Source: Peptococcaceae bacterium (GTDB lineage: Bacteria > Bacillota > Peptococcia > Peptococcales > Peptococcaceae). Taken from it: 48,476 nucleotides of DNA. A model generated the notes under the pieces. That model saw only the letters and a program-made list of their open reading frames with translations. It ran no database searches and was not told the origin of the DNA. A program made the position numbers and the translations under genes. This document shows, piece by piece, positions 1 to 7,979 of the stretch; within the stretch, counting starts at the first letter, position 1, and each line of letters begins with the position of its first letter. Location of the stretch: the NCBI GenBank assembly GCA_900759105.1, contig CAAETY010000095.1:1-48476 (forward strand). The letters are read 5' to 3'.

Positions 1-18
1 CAACTGAGCTACTGCGCC
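1..18 (-). tRNA. 5' end of a tRNA, cut by the window edge
   Basis: On the minus strand the first bases read as an acceptor strand (GGCGCAG), the U8-A9 dinucleotide and the start of a D arm (GCTCAGTTG). This is the normal 5' end of a tRNA. The anticodon lies outside the window, so the isotype is unknown. It sits two bases beyond tRNA-Val in the same orientation and so belongs to the same cluster. Confidence 0.6.
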
Positions 19-20
19 AA

Positions 21-93
21 TGGATGATGACGGGCTCGAACCGCCGACCCTCTGCTTGTAAGGCAGACGCTCTCCCAACTGAGCTAATCATCC
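21..93 (-). tRNA. tRNA-Val (anticodon UAC)
   Basis: The minus strand folds into a complete cloverleaf: acceptor GGATGAT paired with ATCATCC, D arm GCTC, anticodon stem TCTGC/GCAGA around loop CTTACAA (anticodon TAC), and a T arm with GGTTCGAGC. The discriminator is A. CCA is not encoded, so it must be added by nucleotidyltransferase. Confidence 0.95.
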
Positions 94-98
94 ATTAG

Positions 99-117
99 CC
101 ACAATATGAAATTGTGG
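99..117. repeat. Perfect 7-bp inverted repeat between two tRNA genes
   Basis: CCACAAT and ATTGTGG flank a 5-base loop in the short spacer between tRNA-Val and tRNA-Glu. There is no T-run, so it is more likely a processing or spacer hairpin in a polycistronic tRNA precursor than a terminator. That role is inference. Confidence 0.6.
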
Positions 118-119
118 AA

Positions 120-193
120 TGACCTGTAGGGGATTCGAACCCCTGAATGTCAGCGTGAAAGGCTGATGAGTTAAGCCGCTTCTCCAACAGGCC
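120..193 (-). tRNA. tRNA-Glu (anticodon UUC)
   Basis: On the minus strand acceptor GGCCTGT pairs with ACAGGTC. The anticodon stem TCAGC/GCTGA encloses loop CTTTCAC, giving anticodon TTC. The T arm (AGGGG TTCGAAT CCCCT) is canonical. The discriminator is A and CCA is not encoded. It is the most upstream visible member of the minus-strand tRNA cluster. Confidence 0.95.
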
Positions 194-329
194 ATATTTT
201 GTTTTCGCCCCCGGTGCTTTTGCCCCGTCCCGACGACTTCTTTATAATACCACTTACTTTTCTAAACGTCAACACCTTTTTAAACTTTTTCAAAAAAACC
301 AACGTTTTTTTCGTTTCTTTTACAAAATC

Positions 330-365
330 ACACAAAAAAGCGCACAACCATCGCCGTTGCGCGCT
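330..365 (-). terminator. Rho-independent terminator of the transglutaminase-like gene
   Basis: A 10-bp stem with one mismatch (339-348 with 356-365) is followed on the minus strand by a run of T. It lies just after the stop codon of the gene at 373-1029. Confidence 0.8.
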
Positions 366-372
366 CATATCA

Positions 373-1029
373 TTACATCTTTTTTACCGGGACATAACTC
401 GATAGGCAACGAGCAGTTTCATCCAATCGCCAAATATGATTAGCTCGAAGCACATCATCACTTACCAAGCAATACTTATAAGCCGGCAACAGGGTTTCTA
501 CCATTGGCAATTCATCATCGCCCAAAGTCGAAAGAGCCGTCCCTGCCACACCGGTACGTCGCACAGCCTGTGGGTTGGACATAATATCCAGTGCCGTATC
601 CACATGATAGCTACGACCATCAACAGTGATAATATTCCACAAATGCATGGTGGCGGTTAACTCCTCATCGATGACGCATCCTTCCACCAATTGACTGGAA
701 ATTCCAATACGCGGATCAGTCAAAATCATATCCAATGCTCGTGCAATCCCATAACTGTTGGCACGTTCATTAACAAGCGCGCCATAAGCGCTCACATAAT
801 GTTTGCCTTCCTCTGTATCCGGAAGCACCGATACATTGATTGCGCCCTCCAAATTAAGCTTCAAGCGCGGATAAACCACATTTTGCTGAATCATGCGATG
901 CGCAACTCGCACACGTTCCAGCGGCAACTCGCTACTTTCTACAATACGTTCTACATAATAATCAAGCGCTTTATTCAAGTGTTCTTGCTGATTTTCATTT
1001 AATGCCGGTGTCGTCAAAAAATATAACAT
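373..1029 (-). CDS. Transglutaminase-like protein with Ser at the catalytic Cys position
   Basis: Protein of 218 aa without signal peptide or membrane segment. Residues 79-150 match the transglutaminase-like core. A segment AYGALVNERANSYGIAR stands where the family has A-V-C-E-G-[YI]-A, and is followed by HLWN (His129) and YHVD (Asp144), the usual His and Asp of the triad. The nucleophilic Cys is replaced by Ser92 (codon at 754-756), so ordinary thiol chemistry is not expected. It could be a non-catalytic binding protein or a serine variant. The start is supported by AGGAGG at 1041-1046, and a promoter lies at 1225-1253. It is a single-gene unit with its own terminator. The family call rests on motif spacing read by eye. 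Confidence 0.65.
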   Translation of the reverse strand: MLYFLTTPALNENQQEHLNKALDYYVERIVESSELPLERVRVAHRMIQQNVVYPRLKLNLEGAINVSVLPDTEEGKHYVSAYGALVNERANSYGIARALDMILTDPRIGISSQLVEGCVIDEELTATMHLWNIITVDGRSYHVDTALDIMSNPQAVRRTGVAGTALSTLGDDELPMVETLLPAYKYCLVSDDVLRANHIWRLDETARCLSSYVPVKKM

Positions 1030-1479
1030 CCTACCTACGACCTCCTTTTCCTCTTATGGCAAACGTGTTTCTTTCATCCGAATTATCAATAAGCACGCGC
1101 TTGTGGCACAAGCCGTCCCACATGTTTTAATGTGTTTATATTCAATACAGGCGAGTACCTTTTTGCACTCATGCGTCAATCTCCCGCTTTGCCTGGCAAT
1201 TTAGTATCAATTTCCTAAGTAAAAAATATAATCGTCGCCACCGTTTTCGTCAAGCATTTTAATCGTAGCCCTGCTGTACTGTTTAAAACCTCATCCATCG
1301 TTAAACAAACTTTTTACGCGATATTCCTGTATTCATTGTTTTTTGCTAGAGATAATAATACAACGTTTATTCTTTATCGTCTAGTTATCTTATGCTGGAA
1401 CGTCATTTATATATATAGGAAGTATTTCTTTTCACTAAAAATTTTTCTTATACACACATCTGTCTATCGTCGAGCATAC
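1030..1479. other. Gene-free stretch holding a minus-strand promoter and a long leader
   Basis: No convincing coding sequence is present on either strand. The minus strand carries a good promoter at 1225-1253, which gives the gene at 373-1029 a leader of about 190 bases. The leader has short self-complementary stretches, for example CTTGTG/CACAAG near 1110, but I do not recognise a riboswitch or T-box. The part from 1254 to 1479 is AT-rich and shows nothing further. Confidence 0.5.
1225..1253 (-). promoter_or_regulatory. Sigma-70 type promoter for the transglutaminase-like gene
   Basis: On the minus strand TTGACG (1248-1253) and TATATT (1225-1230) are separated by exactly 17 bases. This matches the housekeeping consensus in 10 of 12 positions. 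Confidence 0.7.
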
Positions 1480-1511
1480 AAAAAGCGACCGAGCGCGTAC
1501 GCTCGGTCGCT
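1480..1511 (-). terminator. Terminator of the transketolase operon
   Basis: A perfect 12-bp GC-rich stem (1484-1495 with 1500-1511, loop CGTA) is followed on the minus strand by five T. It lies just downstream of the transketolase C-terminal subunit gene. Confidence 0.9.
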
Positions 1512-1523
1512 ATGTTCACTTAA

Positions 1524-2459
1524 TTACTTGCGTGCCATGGCACGTTTTGCTTTTTCTACGATATGTTCCGCGGTGAGGCGATATTTTTCAACCAATTCGC
1601 CACCGGTACCACTTTCGCCGAATACATCCTCAATCCCAACGCGTTCCATTGGTACAAGCGCTTCTTCAACAAGCACTTCCGCAACAGCACTGCCAAGACC
1701 ACCAATGATATTGTGTTCTTCTGCAGTCACAATTGCGCCGGTTTTCTTTGCCCATTCAACAATGAGTTCTCGGTCGATAGGCTTAATGGTGCTCATATCA
1801 ATAACAGCTGCACTTACGTCTTCTTCAGCCAGTGCATCAGCTGCTTCAAGCGCTTTTGCAACCATCATCCCACAACCGATCAAGGTCACATCACTACCTT
1901 CACGCATTACGCGACCTTTGCCAATAACAAAAGGTGCATCCGCATCGGTAATGGTAGGCACACCGGAACGTCCCAAACGGATATATACAGGACCTTCATA
2001 CTCAGCCGCTGCTTTTACCGCATTTTTCGCTTCAGGACCGTCAGCCGGCACCAATACAGTCATATTTGGAAGACCACGCATCAGGTTAATATCTTCCAAT
2101 GCTTGGTGACTCCCGCCGTCTTCACCAACAGTAATCCCGGCATGCGTCGCCGCAATCTTTACGTTCAAACGCGGATAGCAAATAGAGTTACGAATTTGGT
2201 CGTAAGCACGGCCGGTCGCAAATACAGCGAAGGTACTTGCAAACGGCACCTTACCGGCAGCAGCAAATCCCGCTGCAAGACCCATCAAATTTTGTTCTGC
2301 AATCCCTGCGTTAAAGAAACGGTCTGGATATTTGCTTTGGAACATGCTGGTCTTTGTTGATTTGGACAAGTCTGCATCGAGAACGACAACATCTTGGCGG
2401 ACAGCGCCGAGCTCTTCAAGTGCTTGACCGTATGCTTCACGTGTTGCTTGTTTCTCCAT
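1524..2459 (-). CDS. Transketolase, C-terminal subunit
   Basis: Protein of 311 aa holding the pyrimidine-binding and C-terminal domains of transketolase. It pairs with the N-terminal subunit to move two-carbon units in the non-oxidative pentose phosphate pathway. Visible signatures are IAEQNLMGLAAG, FASTFAVFATGRAYDQIRN and GITVGEDGGSHQALED, which carry the conserved Glu and the region around the phosphate-binding His. The length is usual for the split form common in anaerobic Bacillota. Its ATG follows two bases after the stop of the N-terminal subunit gene, with GGAGGAAG placed inside that gene's end, so the two are translated together. DXS-type enzymes share the fold but are single chains. 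Confidence 0.93.
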   Translation of the reverse strand: MEKQATREAYGQALEELGAVRQDVVVLDADLSKSTKTSMFQSKYPDRFFNAGIAEQNLMGLAAGFAAAGKVPFASTFAVFATGRAYDQIRNSICYPRLNVKIAATHAGITVGEDGGSHQALEDINLMRGLPNMTVLVPADGPEAKNAVKAAAEYEGPVYIRLGRSGVPTITDADAPFVIGKGRVMREGSDVTLIGCGMMVAKALEAADALAEEDVSAAVIDMSTIKPIDRELIVEWAKKTGAIVTAEEHNIIGGLGSAVAEVLVEEALVPMERVGIEDVFGESGTGGELVEKYRLTAEHIVEKAKRAMARK

Positions 2460-2461
2460 TC

Positions 2462-3283
2462 TTATGCTTCCTCCCCTAATTCTTTCAACGCTTCCGCTAC
2501 TTGTTCAGCGTTTGGCGCTTTTCCGTGCCAGCCGGCTTGGTCTTCCATGAAGGATACACCCTTGCCCTTTATTGTGTTCATCACTACCATTTGTGGCTTA
2601 CCGCTGGTTGCTGCTTTTGCATTTTTGATAGCAGCTGCAATGGCTTCGTAGGAATGACCATCAATCACCTGCACATCCCAACCAAAAGCTGCAAATTTTT
2701 CATCTACAGGATCTACATTCATAACATCTGCGCAACGACCGTCAATTTGCAAGCCGTTGTGGTCTACGAATGCAATTAAGTTAGAGAGCTTGTAGTGTGC
2801 TGCTGCCATAGAAGCTTCCCACACTTGCCCTTCTTCAAGTTCACCGTCACCGAGGAGTGCATACACATAGCGTTCGCTCTTGTCGAGCTTTTTCGCCATT
2901 GCCATCCCTACAGCAGCAGAAATTCCGGTCCCAAGAGAACCGGTTGACATGTCTACACCCGGCACCTTACGCATATCCGGATGCCCTTGCAACATACTGC
3001 CGAGTTTACGCAAGCTCATCAACTCTTCCGGCGCAAAAAAGCCACGTTCCGCCAAGGTTGCGTACAACACCGGTGCTGCGTGCCCCTTTGAAAGCACAAA
3101 CAAATCGCGATCCTGCATATCTGGTTGGGCTGGGTCAATATGCATCTCTTCAAAATAAAGATAAGTTAATAATTCCACTGCGGAAAGAGATCCACCTGGG
3201 TGACCACTGTTTGCTGCACCAATCATCTTGACAATATCACGACGAATCGTGTTTGCCTTTAATTGCAGTTCTTTTTCGTCCAT
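2462..3283 (-). CDS. Transketolase, N-terminal subunit
   Basis: Protein of 273 aa containing the thiamine diphosphate pyrophosphate-binding domain. Visible motifs are GHPGGSLS near residue 27, LSKGHAAPVLYA near 64, and the TPP motif GDGELEEGQVWEA followed by FVDHNGLQIDG. The length is typical of the split N-terminal subunit. The ATG has GGGAGG five bases upstream, and a TATAAT lies at 3352-3357 as a possible -10 box. It is first in a two-gene operon with the C-terminal subunit, and together they form one active enzyme. Confidence 0.94.
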   Translation of the reverse strand: MDEKELQLKANTIRRDIVKMIGAANSGHPGGSLSAVELLTYLYFEEMHIDPAQPDMQDRDLFVLSKGHAAPVLYATLAERGFFAPEELMSLRKLGSMLQGHPDMRKVPGVDMSTGSLGTGISAAVGMAMAKKLDKSERYVYALLGDGELEEGQVWEASMAAAHYKLSNLIAFVDHNGLQIDGRCADVMNVDPVDEKFAAFGWDVQVIDGHSYEAIAAAIKNAKAATSGKPQMVVMNTIKGKGVSFMEDQAGWHGKAPNAEQVAEALKELGEEA

Positions 3284-3412
3284 AATTACCTCCCACCCTT
3301 GCTATTGCTCGGGCTCCTTAATCACATGTTATCAAAAACATTCCACTTTTAATTATACAACACAGCCCATATTTTTTCATTCCTCTTTGCGCTTTTCAAG
3401 CGAAATTTCAGC

Positions 3413-3449
3413 AAAAAATAAGGAAACGACACAATTGTCGTTTCCTTAT
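3413..3449 (-). terminator. Terminator of the nhaD-like gene
   Basis: A 14-bp perfect stem (3418-3431 with 3436-3449, loop CAAT) is followed on the minus strand by six T. It lies directly downstream of the antiporter gene and upstream of the transketolase operon. Confidence 0.9.
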
Positions 3450-3460
3450 CAATTTCAAAA

Positions 3461-4912
3461 TTAAAGCATGAAGATCAAGGTATCCAAGAGGAACAATGGA
3501 ACCAAAATCCCGAAGGACCACTTCATGTAACCAAAGAAGCTTGGCATCTTGATGTTGCTTTCTTCTGCAATGGAACGAACCATGAAGTTAGGTGCGTTAC
3601 CAATGTAGGAGAGTGCGCCCATGAATACCGCACCAGCAGATACAGCAATCAAGATAGGTACTTCAACAACACCGATGGTGGTTACCAAACCTTCAGCTGC
3701 ACCCATTGCTGCTGCAGTGGTGAGGAACACGAGGTAGGTAGGGGTGTTATCCAAGAACCCGGAAAGCATACCGGTGCTCCAGAAGAATTGCCATTCGCTG
3801 TGCAAACCAAGGCTAGCACCACGAGCGCCGAGAATTGCAAGTGCTGGGATCATGGTAATAAAGATACCGATGAAGAGCTTAGCAACTTCTTCGATAGCGC
3901 CCCAGTTAAAGTTGTTGAATTCGCGGATTTCCTTCTTGGTGGTCTTCATGGAGAGGAACGCAGCTACAAGAAGAAGAACGTCCTTGATGATGTTAGGCCA
4001 GGTAGCAACAAGGTCATGACCATGATAGCTGTAGAGGTGAAGACCCTTAACAGCACCATCAGCAGTTTGGAAAGCCGGGCTTTGAGCGAGGGTACCACTC
4101 AAAACTACAGCGAAGAGAATCAACGCGATGAAGAGCAAGTTGTGAAGACCTTCGATGTGAAGCTTTTCGCCGGAATGTTCAGGTTGTGCACAACCATCTG
4201 CAAGGTCTTGCTTGTACTTCTTGGATTCTACGATGTAGTAGATTACCAAAAGAACTACAGAGGTAAAGAGATACAAAGGCATCAAGTGAATAGTGGTCCA
4301 GAAGAATGGAATACCACGCAAGAAGCCCATGAAGAGTGGTGGGTCACCAACAGGGGTTAAAGCACCACCGATATTGCAGACTAAGAAGATAAAGAAGATG
4401 ATGGTGTGCATTTTGCGCTTACGGAATTCGTTTGCACGAATCAATGGGCGAATCAATACCATCGCAGCACCGGTAGTACCGATTACACTAGCGAGCACAG
4501 TACCGATTGCAAGGATAACGGTGTTGAGCTTAGGAGTCCCAACCAAGGAGCCTTTCAACACGATGCCACCTGCAACTGCATAGAGCGCAAATAACAAAAG
4601 TAAAAATGGTACGTAGTCCAAAACTACAGTATGAATCAACTGGTAGATGGTTTCGTCCATACCATAAGCGAATACAAATGGTACGAGGAATACAAAAGAC
4701 CAGAAGAGCGCTACCCACAACATGTTCTTTTCCCACCAATGTGGCTTAACAATTGGGAAGATAGCGATAGAGAGGAGCATGCCAGCAAATGGAATCATAC
4801 TCCAGAGTGGCAATTGATCGCCAAGCGCTTCACCGCTTGCAAAAGCAGCGTTTGGTACGAGCAAAGCGAGCACTGCCAAAATCAGCACAGACATCAGTTT
4901 CTTATGCTTCAT
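3461..4912 (-). CDS. NhaD/citrate-type ion transporter (sodium:proton antiporter family)
   Basis: Polytopic membrane protein of 483 aa with about a dozen hydrophobic segments and an N-terminal signal-like helix ending AFA. It belongs to the ion transporter superfamily. Conserved blocks are GTTGAAMVLIRPLIRAN near residue 145, NIGGALTPVGDPPLFMGFLR near 180, SGFLDNTPTYLVF near 385 and SYIGNAPNFMVRS near 440, the paired re-entrant motifs seen in NhaD and arsenite/citrate permeases. The annotation used for close family members is sodium:proton antiporter, but the transported ion cannot be proven from sequence. It is a single-gene unit with a good promoter at 5006-5034 overlapped by a dyad, and a strong terminator. 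Confidence 0.85.
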   Translation of the reverse strand: MKHKKLMSVLILAVLALLVPNAAFASGEALGDQLPLWSMIPFAGMLLSIAIFPIVKPHWWEKNMLWVALFWSFVFLVPFVFAYGMDETIYQLIHTVVLDYVPFLLLLFALYAVAGGIVLKGSLVGTPKLNTVILAIGTVLASVIGTTGAAMVLIRPLIRANEFRKRKMHTIIFFIFLVCNIGGALTPVGDPPLFMGFLRGIPFFWTTIHLMPLYLFTSVVLLVIYYIVESKKYKQDLADGCAQPEHSGEKLHIEGLHNLLFIALILFAVVLSGTLAQSPAFQTADGAVKGLHLYSYHGHDLVATWPNIIKDVLLLVAAFLSMKTTKKEIREFNNFNWGAIEEVAKLFIGIFITMIPALAILGARGASLGLHSEWQFFWSTGMLSGFLDNTPTYLVFLTTAAAMGAAEGLVTTIGVVEVPILIAVSAGAVFMGALSYIGNAPNFMVRSIAEESNIKMPSFFGYMKWSFGILVPLFLLDTLIFML

Positions 4913-5005
4913 TTTCTACATCCTTTCCTTTTACAAAAGTTTTTTAGCAAATAATTGCAATATTTGAACGATTTCTTTTACAAACCGTCCATCGTAACAA
5001 CTGTA

Positions 5006-5034
5006 ATACTATCAAATTTAATTAGATTTGACAA
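5006..5034 (-). promoter_or_regulatory. Promoter of the nhaD-like gene with an embedded dyad
   Basis: Minus strand: TTGTCA (5029-5034), 17-base spacer, TAGTAT (5006-5011). The spacer and the edge of the -35 box form an 18-base near-palindrome (5013-5030, CAAATCTAA/TTAAATTTG, one mismatched pair). That is the right place for a repressor operator. The rest of the 4913-5224 gap is AT-rich and shows no further feature. Confidence 0.6.
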
Positions 5035-5224
5035 CAAAAAATCGCAATTATACTTGACATCAAGCCTGTCCCCTCCACATTCTTCACATTTCCTTCATAT
5101 TAAGACGCCTTGAAAAAAGCAGAAAATATTTTTCTATCAAATCACCATTCAAACCATCATTAAAAATGTTTCTTAATCAATTAACACAAAGCAGACCATC
5201 CCTCACTGCCTATTTTGTGGCAAC

Positions 5225-5255
5225 AAAAAAATCCTGCGATACAATCGCAGGATTT
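5225..5255 (-). terminator. Terminator of rpmE
   Basis: A 12-bp perfect stem (5229-5240 with 5244-5255) is followed on the minus strand by T residues, 16 bases past the rpmE stop. Confidence 0.9.
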
Positions 5256-5271
5256 GAACACTCGACAAAAA

Positions 5272-5475
5272 TTAGTCGCGTTTGTATTTTTTGTTGAAAG
5301 CTTCTACGCGACCCTTTGCACCGCGGAGACGTTGCTTCCCGGTATAGAAAGGATGGCATGCGGAACATACTTCAACCTTGATGTCGCCATTATTAGTGGA
5401 ACGGGTTGTGAATTCATTGCCGCAAGCGCAGATTACTTTAACTTCGTTATAGTTAGGATGAATCCCTGTTTTCAT
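5272..5475 (-). CDS. rpmE: 50S ribosomal protein L31, zinc-binding (C+) type
   Basis: Protein of 67 aa starting MKTGIHPNYNEV, the standard L31 beginning. The four zinc ligands are Cys16, Cys18, Cys37 and Cys40, so this is the zinc-containing paralogue type rather than the zinc-free form made under zinc starvation. I chose the ATG at 5473-5475 over the in-frame GTG one codon upstream, because the GAGGTG site at 5482-5487 is six bases from the ATG but only three from the GTG. It is a single gene with its own terminator. Confidence 0.96.
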   Translation of the reverse strand: MKTGIHPNYNEVKVICACGNEFTTRSTNNGDIKVEVCSACHPFYTGKQRLRGAKGRVEAFNKKYKRD

Positions 5476-5579
5476 CACTCACACCTCTTTCACTTGAAAA
5501 TCATTCGATACTCAGACTATATTATTATATTTCAGACCTTTGGACTCGTCAAGCCTTTCTTTCTATTTTTTGAAGAATT

Positions 5580-6236
5580 TTATTCCCAAGTTTTCATCAA
5601 GGACAATGGGCCTTGAACGAAACACAAATCACCCACGTTACAGAAGTCCAGTTGCTTTTCCAACGCATCGCGACCTACGGTAATATCGATAAAGCCGTTT
5701 TCAGTTTTTAAACGCACCACACTAAAGAGCCATAACTTACTCATAATCTGTGGGGTAATGCTTTCGACACGTGCAAGGAGCTGTACATTGCCCTCTGACC
5801 CCGGCACAACCTTGCCTTCGGTATAAGTGTAGTCTGCATCACAGCTAATCGGGGTACGGCCAAACTTGACTTGCTCCGGAAAAATTGTTGGCACGAAGGC
5901 GTTCCCTTGCGCACTTGGGTTAATCACTTCCGCATTAAACCACATATCACCGAGCCTCACCGTAGCATGATCTCCGTCTGTTAATTGTACCATATCCTTT
6001 GACCAGCGCAAGTTGCTGTCCAAAAAAGTATGTGCAATTACATTCGCCGGTGTTTCCCCATCCGCTTCGAATTGAAAACGCAACACCACCAACATCGGGG
6101 TATCACCCATGCGATAAACAAGGTATTCTTCCTTGTCGCAAACATGGCTTTCGCCATGCTCAACAGCTGTCTTGTAAAGATAATCCACATTGGTATCAAA
6201 ATTCGGGATACCAAAATCCATTAAACGAAAAGCCAT
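5580..6236 (-). CDS. Hypothetical protein, co-transcribed with nfo
   Basis: Soluble protein of 218 aa that I do not recognise. There is no signal peptide or membrane segment. The sequence is mostly predicted beta, acidic, and ends in a stretch (about residues 150-215) whose spacing, with GFIDITVG and VGDLCFVQG, recalls a small OB-like barrel. This is only an impression. The ATG is 9 bases downstream of the nfo stop, and the Shine-Dalgarno TAAGGAGG contains that stop codon, so translation is probably coupled. The pairing with a base-excision repair endonuclease is suggestive but does not define a function. Confidence 0.75.
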   Translation of the reverse strand: MAFRLMDFGIPNFDTNVDYLYKTAVEHGESHVCDKEEYLVYRMGDTPMLVVLRFQFEADGETPANVIAHTFLDSNLRWSKDMVQLTDGDHATVRLGDMWFNAEVINPSAQGNAFVPTIFPEQVKFGRTPISCDADYTYTEGKVVPGSEGNVQLLARVESITPQIMSKLWLFSVVRLKTENGFIDITVGRDALEKQLDFCNVGDLCFVQGPLSLMKTWE

Positions 6237-6245
6237 GGTTCCTCC

Positions 6246-7073
6246 TTATTGTTTCAACACATCTTTAAGGCGAGCTATTTCATCCGCCCACCCGGAAAGC
6301 TCATTTGGTGTTTCCATTATAATAGGAAACATATTGTTTGTTTCGGCCAAAACGATGCGCGAAAGGCCATCCCAGCCAATACACCCGCACCCCAATTTCT
6401 CGTGGCGGTCTTTGTGGCTGGCACGTTCGGTTTTGCTGTCGTTCAAGTGAATACAGCCAACCACCTGCCACGGCATTTTCGCCGTGAACTGCGCCTTGAA
6501 GCTTTGCCAGTCGCACACATCATAGCCCGCTGCAAACAAGTGACAGCTATCCAAGCAAACCCCCAAGCCCGGCGCAAAGCCAAAATGCTTGAGTACACGT
6601 TCCAATTCTTCAAGCGTCGACCCCAGCTCCGTGCCTTGTCCACTCATCGTTTCCAATAAAATTCTACAGCCTGCAGGCACCTGTGGCAAAAGCACCTCCA
6701 AGCTTTCTATGAGACGTGCAAGCCCCTTTTCCTTGCCGGCACCGGTATGGGCACCACTATGAACAACCAATGCTTCCGCATGCAATAAGTCAATGCGTTG
6801 CAAATCCTCACTGATGGTACGCACACCAAAATCACGCACATCCTCCTTGCTCGACGCCAAATTGACCGTATAGGGCGCATGTGCAATAATCTTGAAGCCA
6901 CCGTCGCAAAGCACCGCCAAATTGGCCAATTCTTTTTCCTTGAGCACGCGTGCGCGACCACCACGTGGATTTCGTGTAAAGACCTGCATCGCGTCCGCAT
7001 CAATGCTTCGTGCCACTTCACCGGCCTTGTCAAAGCCTTTCGATGTTGTCATATGTGCACCTAACGCTACCAC
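6246..7073 (-). CDS. nfo: Endonuclease IV (deoxyribonuclease IV, AP endonuclease)
   Basis: Protein of 275 aa with the TIM-barrel fold of the Nfo family, which cleaves 5' of abasic sites in base-excision repair. The trinuclear zinc ligands are visible in order: His65 (HAPY), His105 (VVHSGAH), Glu141 (LLETMSGQG), Asp175 and His178 (CLDSCHLF), His209 (IHLNDSK), His224 (DRHEKLG) and Glu254 (IIMETP). The length is normal. Translation starts at GTG (7071-7073), since the reading begins MVALGAHM and AGAGAGGAG precedes it at a suitable distance. It shares its upstream region with the divergent Crp/Fnr-type gene and is followed by a coupled hypothetical gene. Confidence 0.95.
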   Translation of the reverse strand: MVALGAHMTTSKGFDKAGEVARSIDADAMQVFTRNPRGGRARVLKEKELANLAVLCDGGFKIIAHAPYTVNLASSKEDVRDFGVRTISEDLQRIDLLHAEALVVHSGAHTGAGKEKGLARLIESLEVLLPQVPAGCRILLETMSGQGTELGSTLEELERVLKHFGFAPGLGVCLDSCHLFAAGYDVCDWQSFKAQFTAKMPWQVVGCIHLNDSKTERASHKDRHEKLGCGCIGWDGLSRIVLAETNNMFPIIMETPNELSGWADEIARLKDVLKQ

Positions 7074-7105
7074 TCACACGACTCCTCTCTATACGCGATA
7101 CTGGT

Positions 7106-7134
7106 AGTATATCGCATTTACTGCTTTTACGCAA
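7106..7134 (-). promoter_or_regulatory. Probable nfo promoter
   Basis: Minus strand: TTGCGT (7129-7134), 17 bases, TATACT (7106-7111). It lies about 30 bases upstream of the nfo GTG start, back to back with the Crp/Fnr promoter. Confidence 0.5.
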
Positions 7135-7135
7135 A

Positions 7136-7194
7136 AAACGAATAACAAAATGTTACTTTTTTATCATTCGTTTTATTCGTCTTCATGATATAAT
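7136..7194 (+). promoter_or_regulatory. Promoter of the Crp/Fnr gene with three ATTCGT-type half sites
   Basis: TATAAT at 7189-7194 has no good -35 hexamer. Instead AAACGAAT (7136-7143) and ATTCGTTT (7166-7173) form a perfect 8-bp inverted repeat 22 bases apart, and a third ATTCGT follows at 7175-7180. The weak -35 combined with these repeats suggests control by an activator or autoregulation. Confidence 0.5.
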
Positions 7195-7240
7195 ACGTAA
7201 TAGTTTAACCACTTCTTTTTTCATTCAAAGGAGAATCTAT

Positions 7241-7954
7241 ATGTCAGAAAAAGTAACTAACAAAGAAATGGAATATTTCTTCCGTCAGGACGAACAACTC
7301 TCTATTCTTTCTGACTATCTTGACAAAGCTGAAAAAATACAATTCAAAAAAAGCAGCTGCATTATCGCAAGCTGTCAACCGGTAGATTATCTGTATTTTA
7401 TTACCAAAGGGATTGCTTATCACAGCATTCTCACTCCTAACGGCAAAGAACGTATCATCCACGTGTTGATGGCACCTAGCCTTTGCGCTGAATCCTTGTT
7501 CTTCTTGAACGAAAGCAGCGATTCCAGCGAACAAATCATTGCCAAAACGGATTGCACCATCTACCGTTTCAGCCGCGATTTCGTCGAAGAACTTTTAAGA
7601 GAACGTCCTGAGCTCAACAAAGTATTGATTGACTGGCTCTGCACCTTGTCACTCAACGCCCACCATCAGGTAGCTGATGACCTCGTAAAGGATCCACGCT
7701 ACCGTGTATGCAAATTCATCTACAAATACGTCCTTGAATACGGACATCGCTTAAACAACAACCACTACATTTTCTACGGAAAACTTTCGCACTACGATAT
7801 TTCCAAATACATCGGCATCAACCGCGTATCTGTATCGACCGTTATGCGTAACCTCGAAGTTGAAGGGCTGATTCGCAAAACAAACGATGAACTCGAAATT
7901 CTCGACATGGACTATTTCGAAGACATGTGCGATCTTCCGTTCCAATGCATCTAA
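7241..7954 (+). CDS. Crp/Fnr family transcriptional regulator
   Basis: Protein of 237 aa. Residues about 20-130 form the cyclic-nucleotide-binding-type beta roll (for example YFITKGIAYH, GKERIIHVLM, CTIYRFSRD). Residues about 165-225 form the Crp-type winged helix (SHYDISKYIGINRVSVSTV then RNLEVEGLIRK). There is no N-terminal cysteine cluster of the Fnr iron-sulfur type, so the effector is unknown. I chose ATG 7241 because AAAGGAG lies 8 bases upstream; the reading frame extends further 5' only as the antisense of nfo. A small PspC-domain gene follows 25 bases downstream in the same direction, and nfo is divergent. Confidence 0.9.
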   Translation: MSEKVTNKEMEYFFRQDEQLSILSDYLDKAEKIQFKKSSCIIASCQPVDYLYFITKGIAYHSILTPNGKERIIHVLMAPSLCAESLFFLNESSDSSEQIIAKTDCTIYRFSRDFVEELLRERPELNKVLIDWLCTLSLNAHHQVADDLVKDPRYRVCKFIYKYVLEYGHRLNNNHYIFYGKLSHYDISKYIGINRVSVSTVMRNLEVEGLIRKTNDELEILDMDYFEDMCDLPFQCI

Positions 7955-7979
7955 TCTCGCTAACGATTGAGGTGATTCC

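Noticed and set aside
1336..2109. 257-codon plus-strand frame across the transketolase genes
   Set aside because: Antisense shadow of the C-terminal subunit gene, rich in Ser/Thr repeats with no family features.
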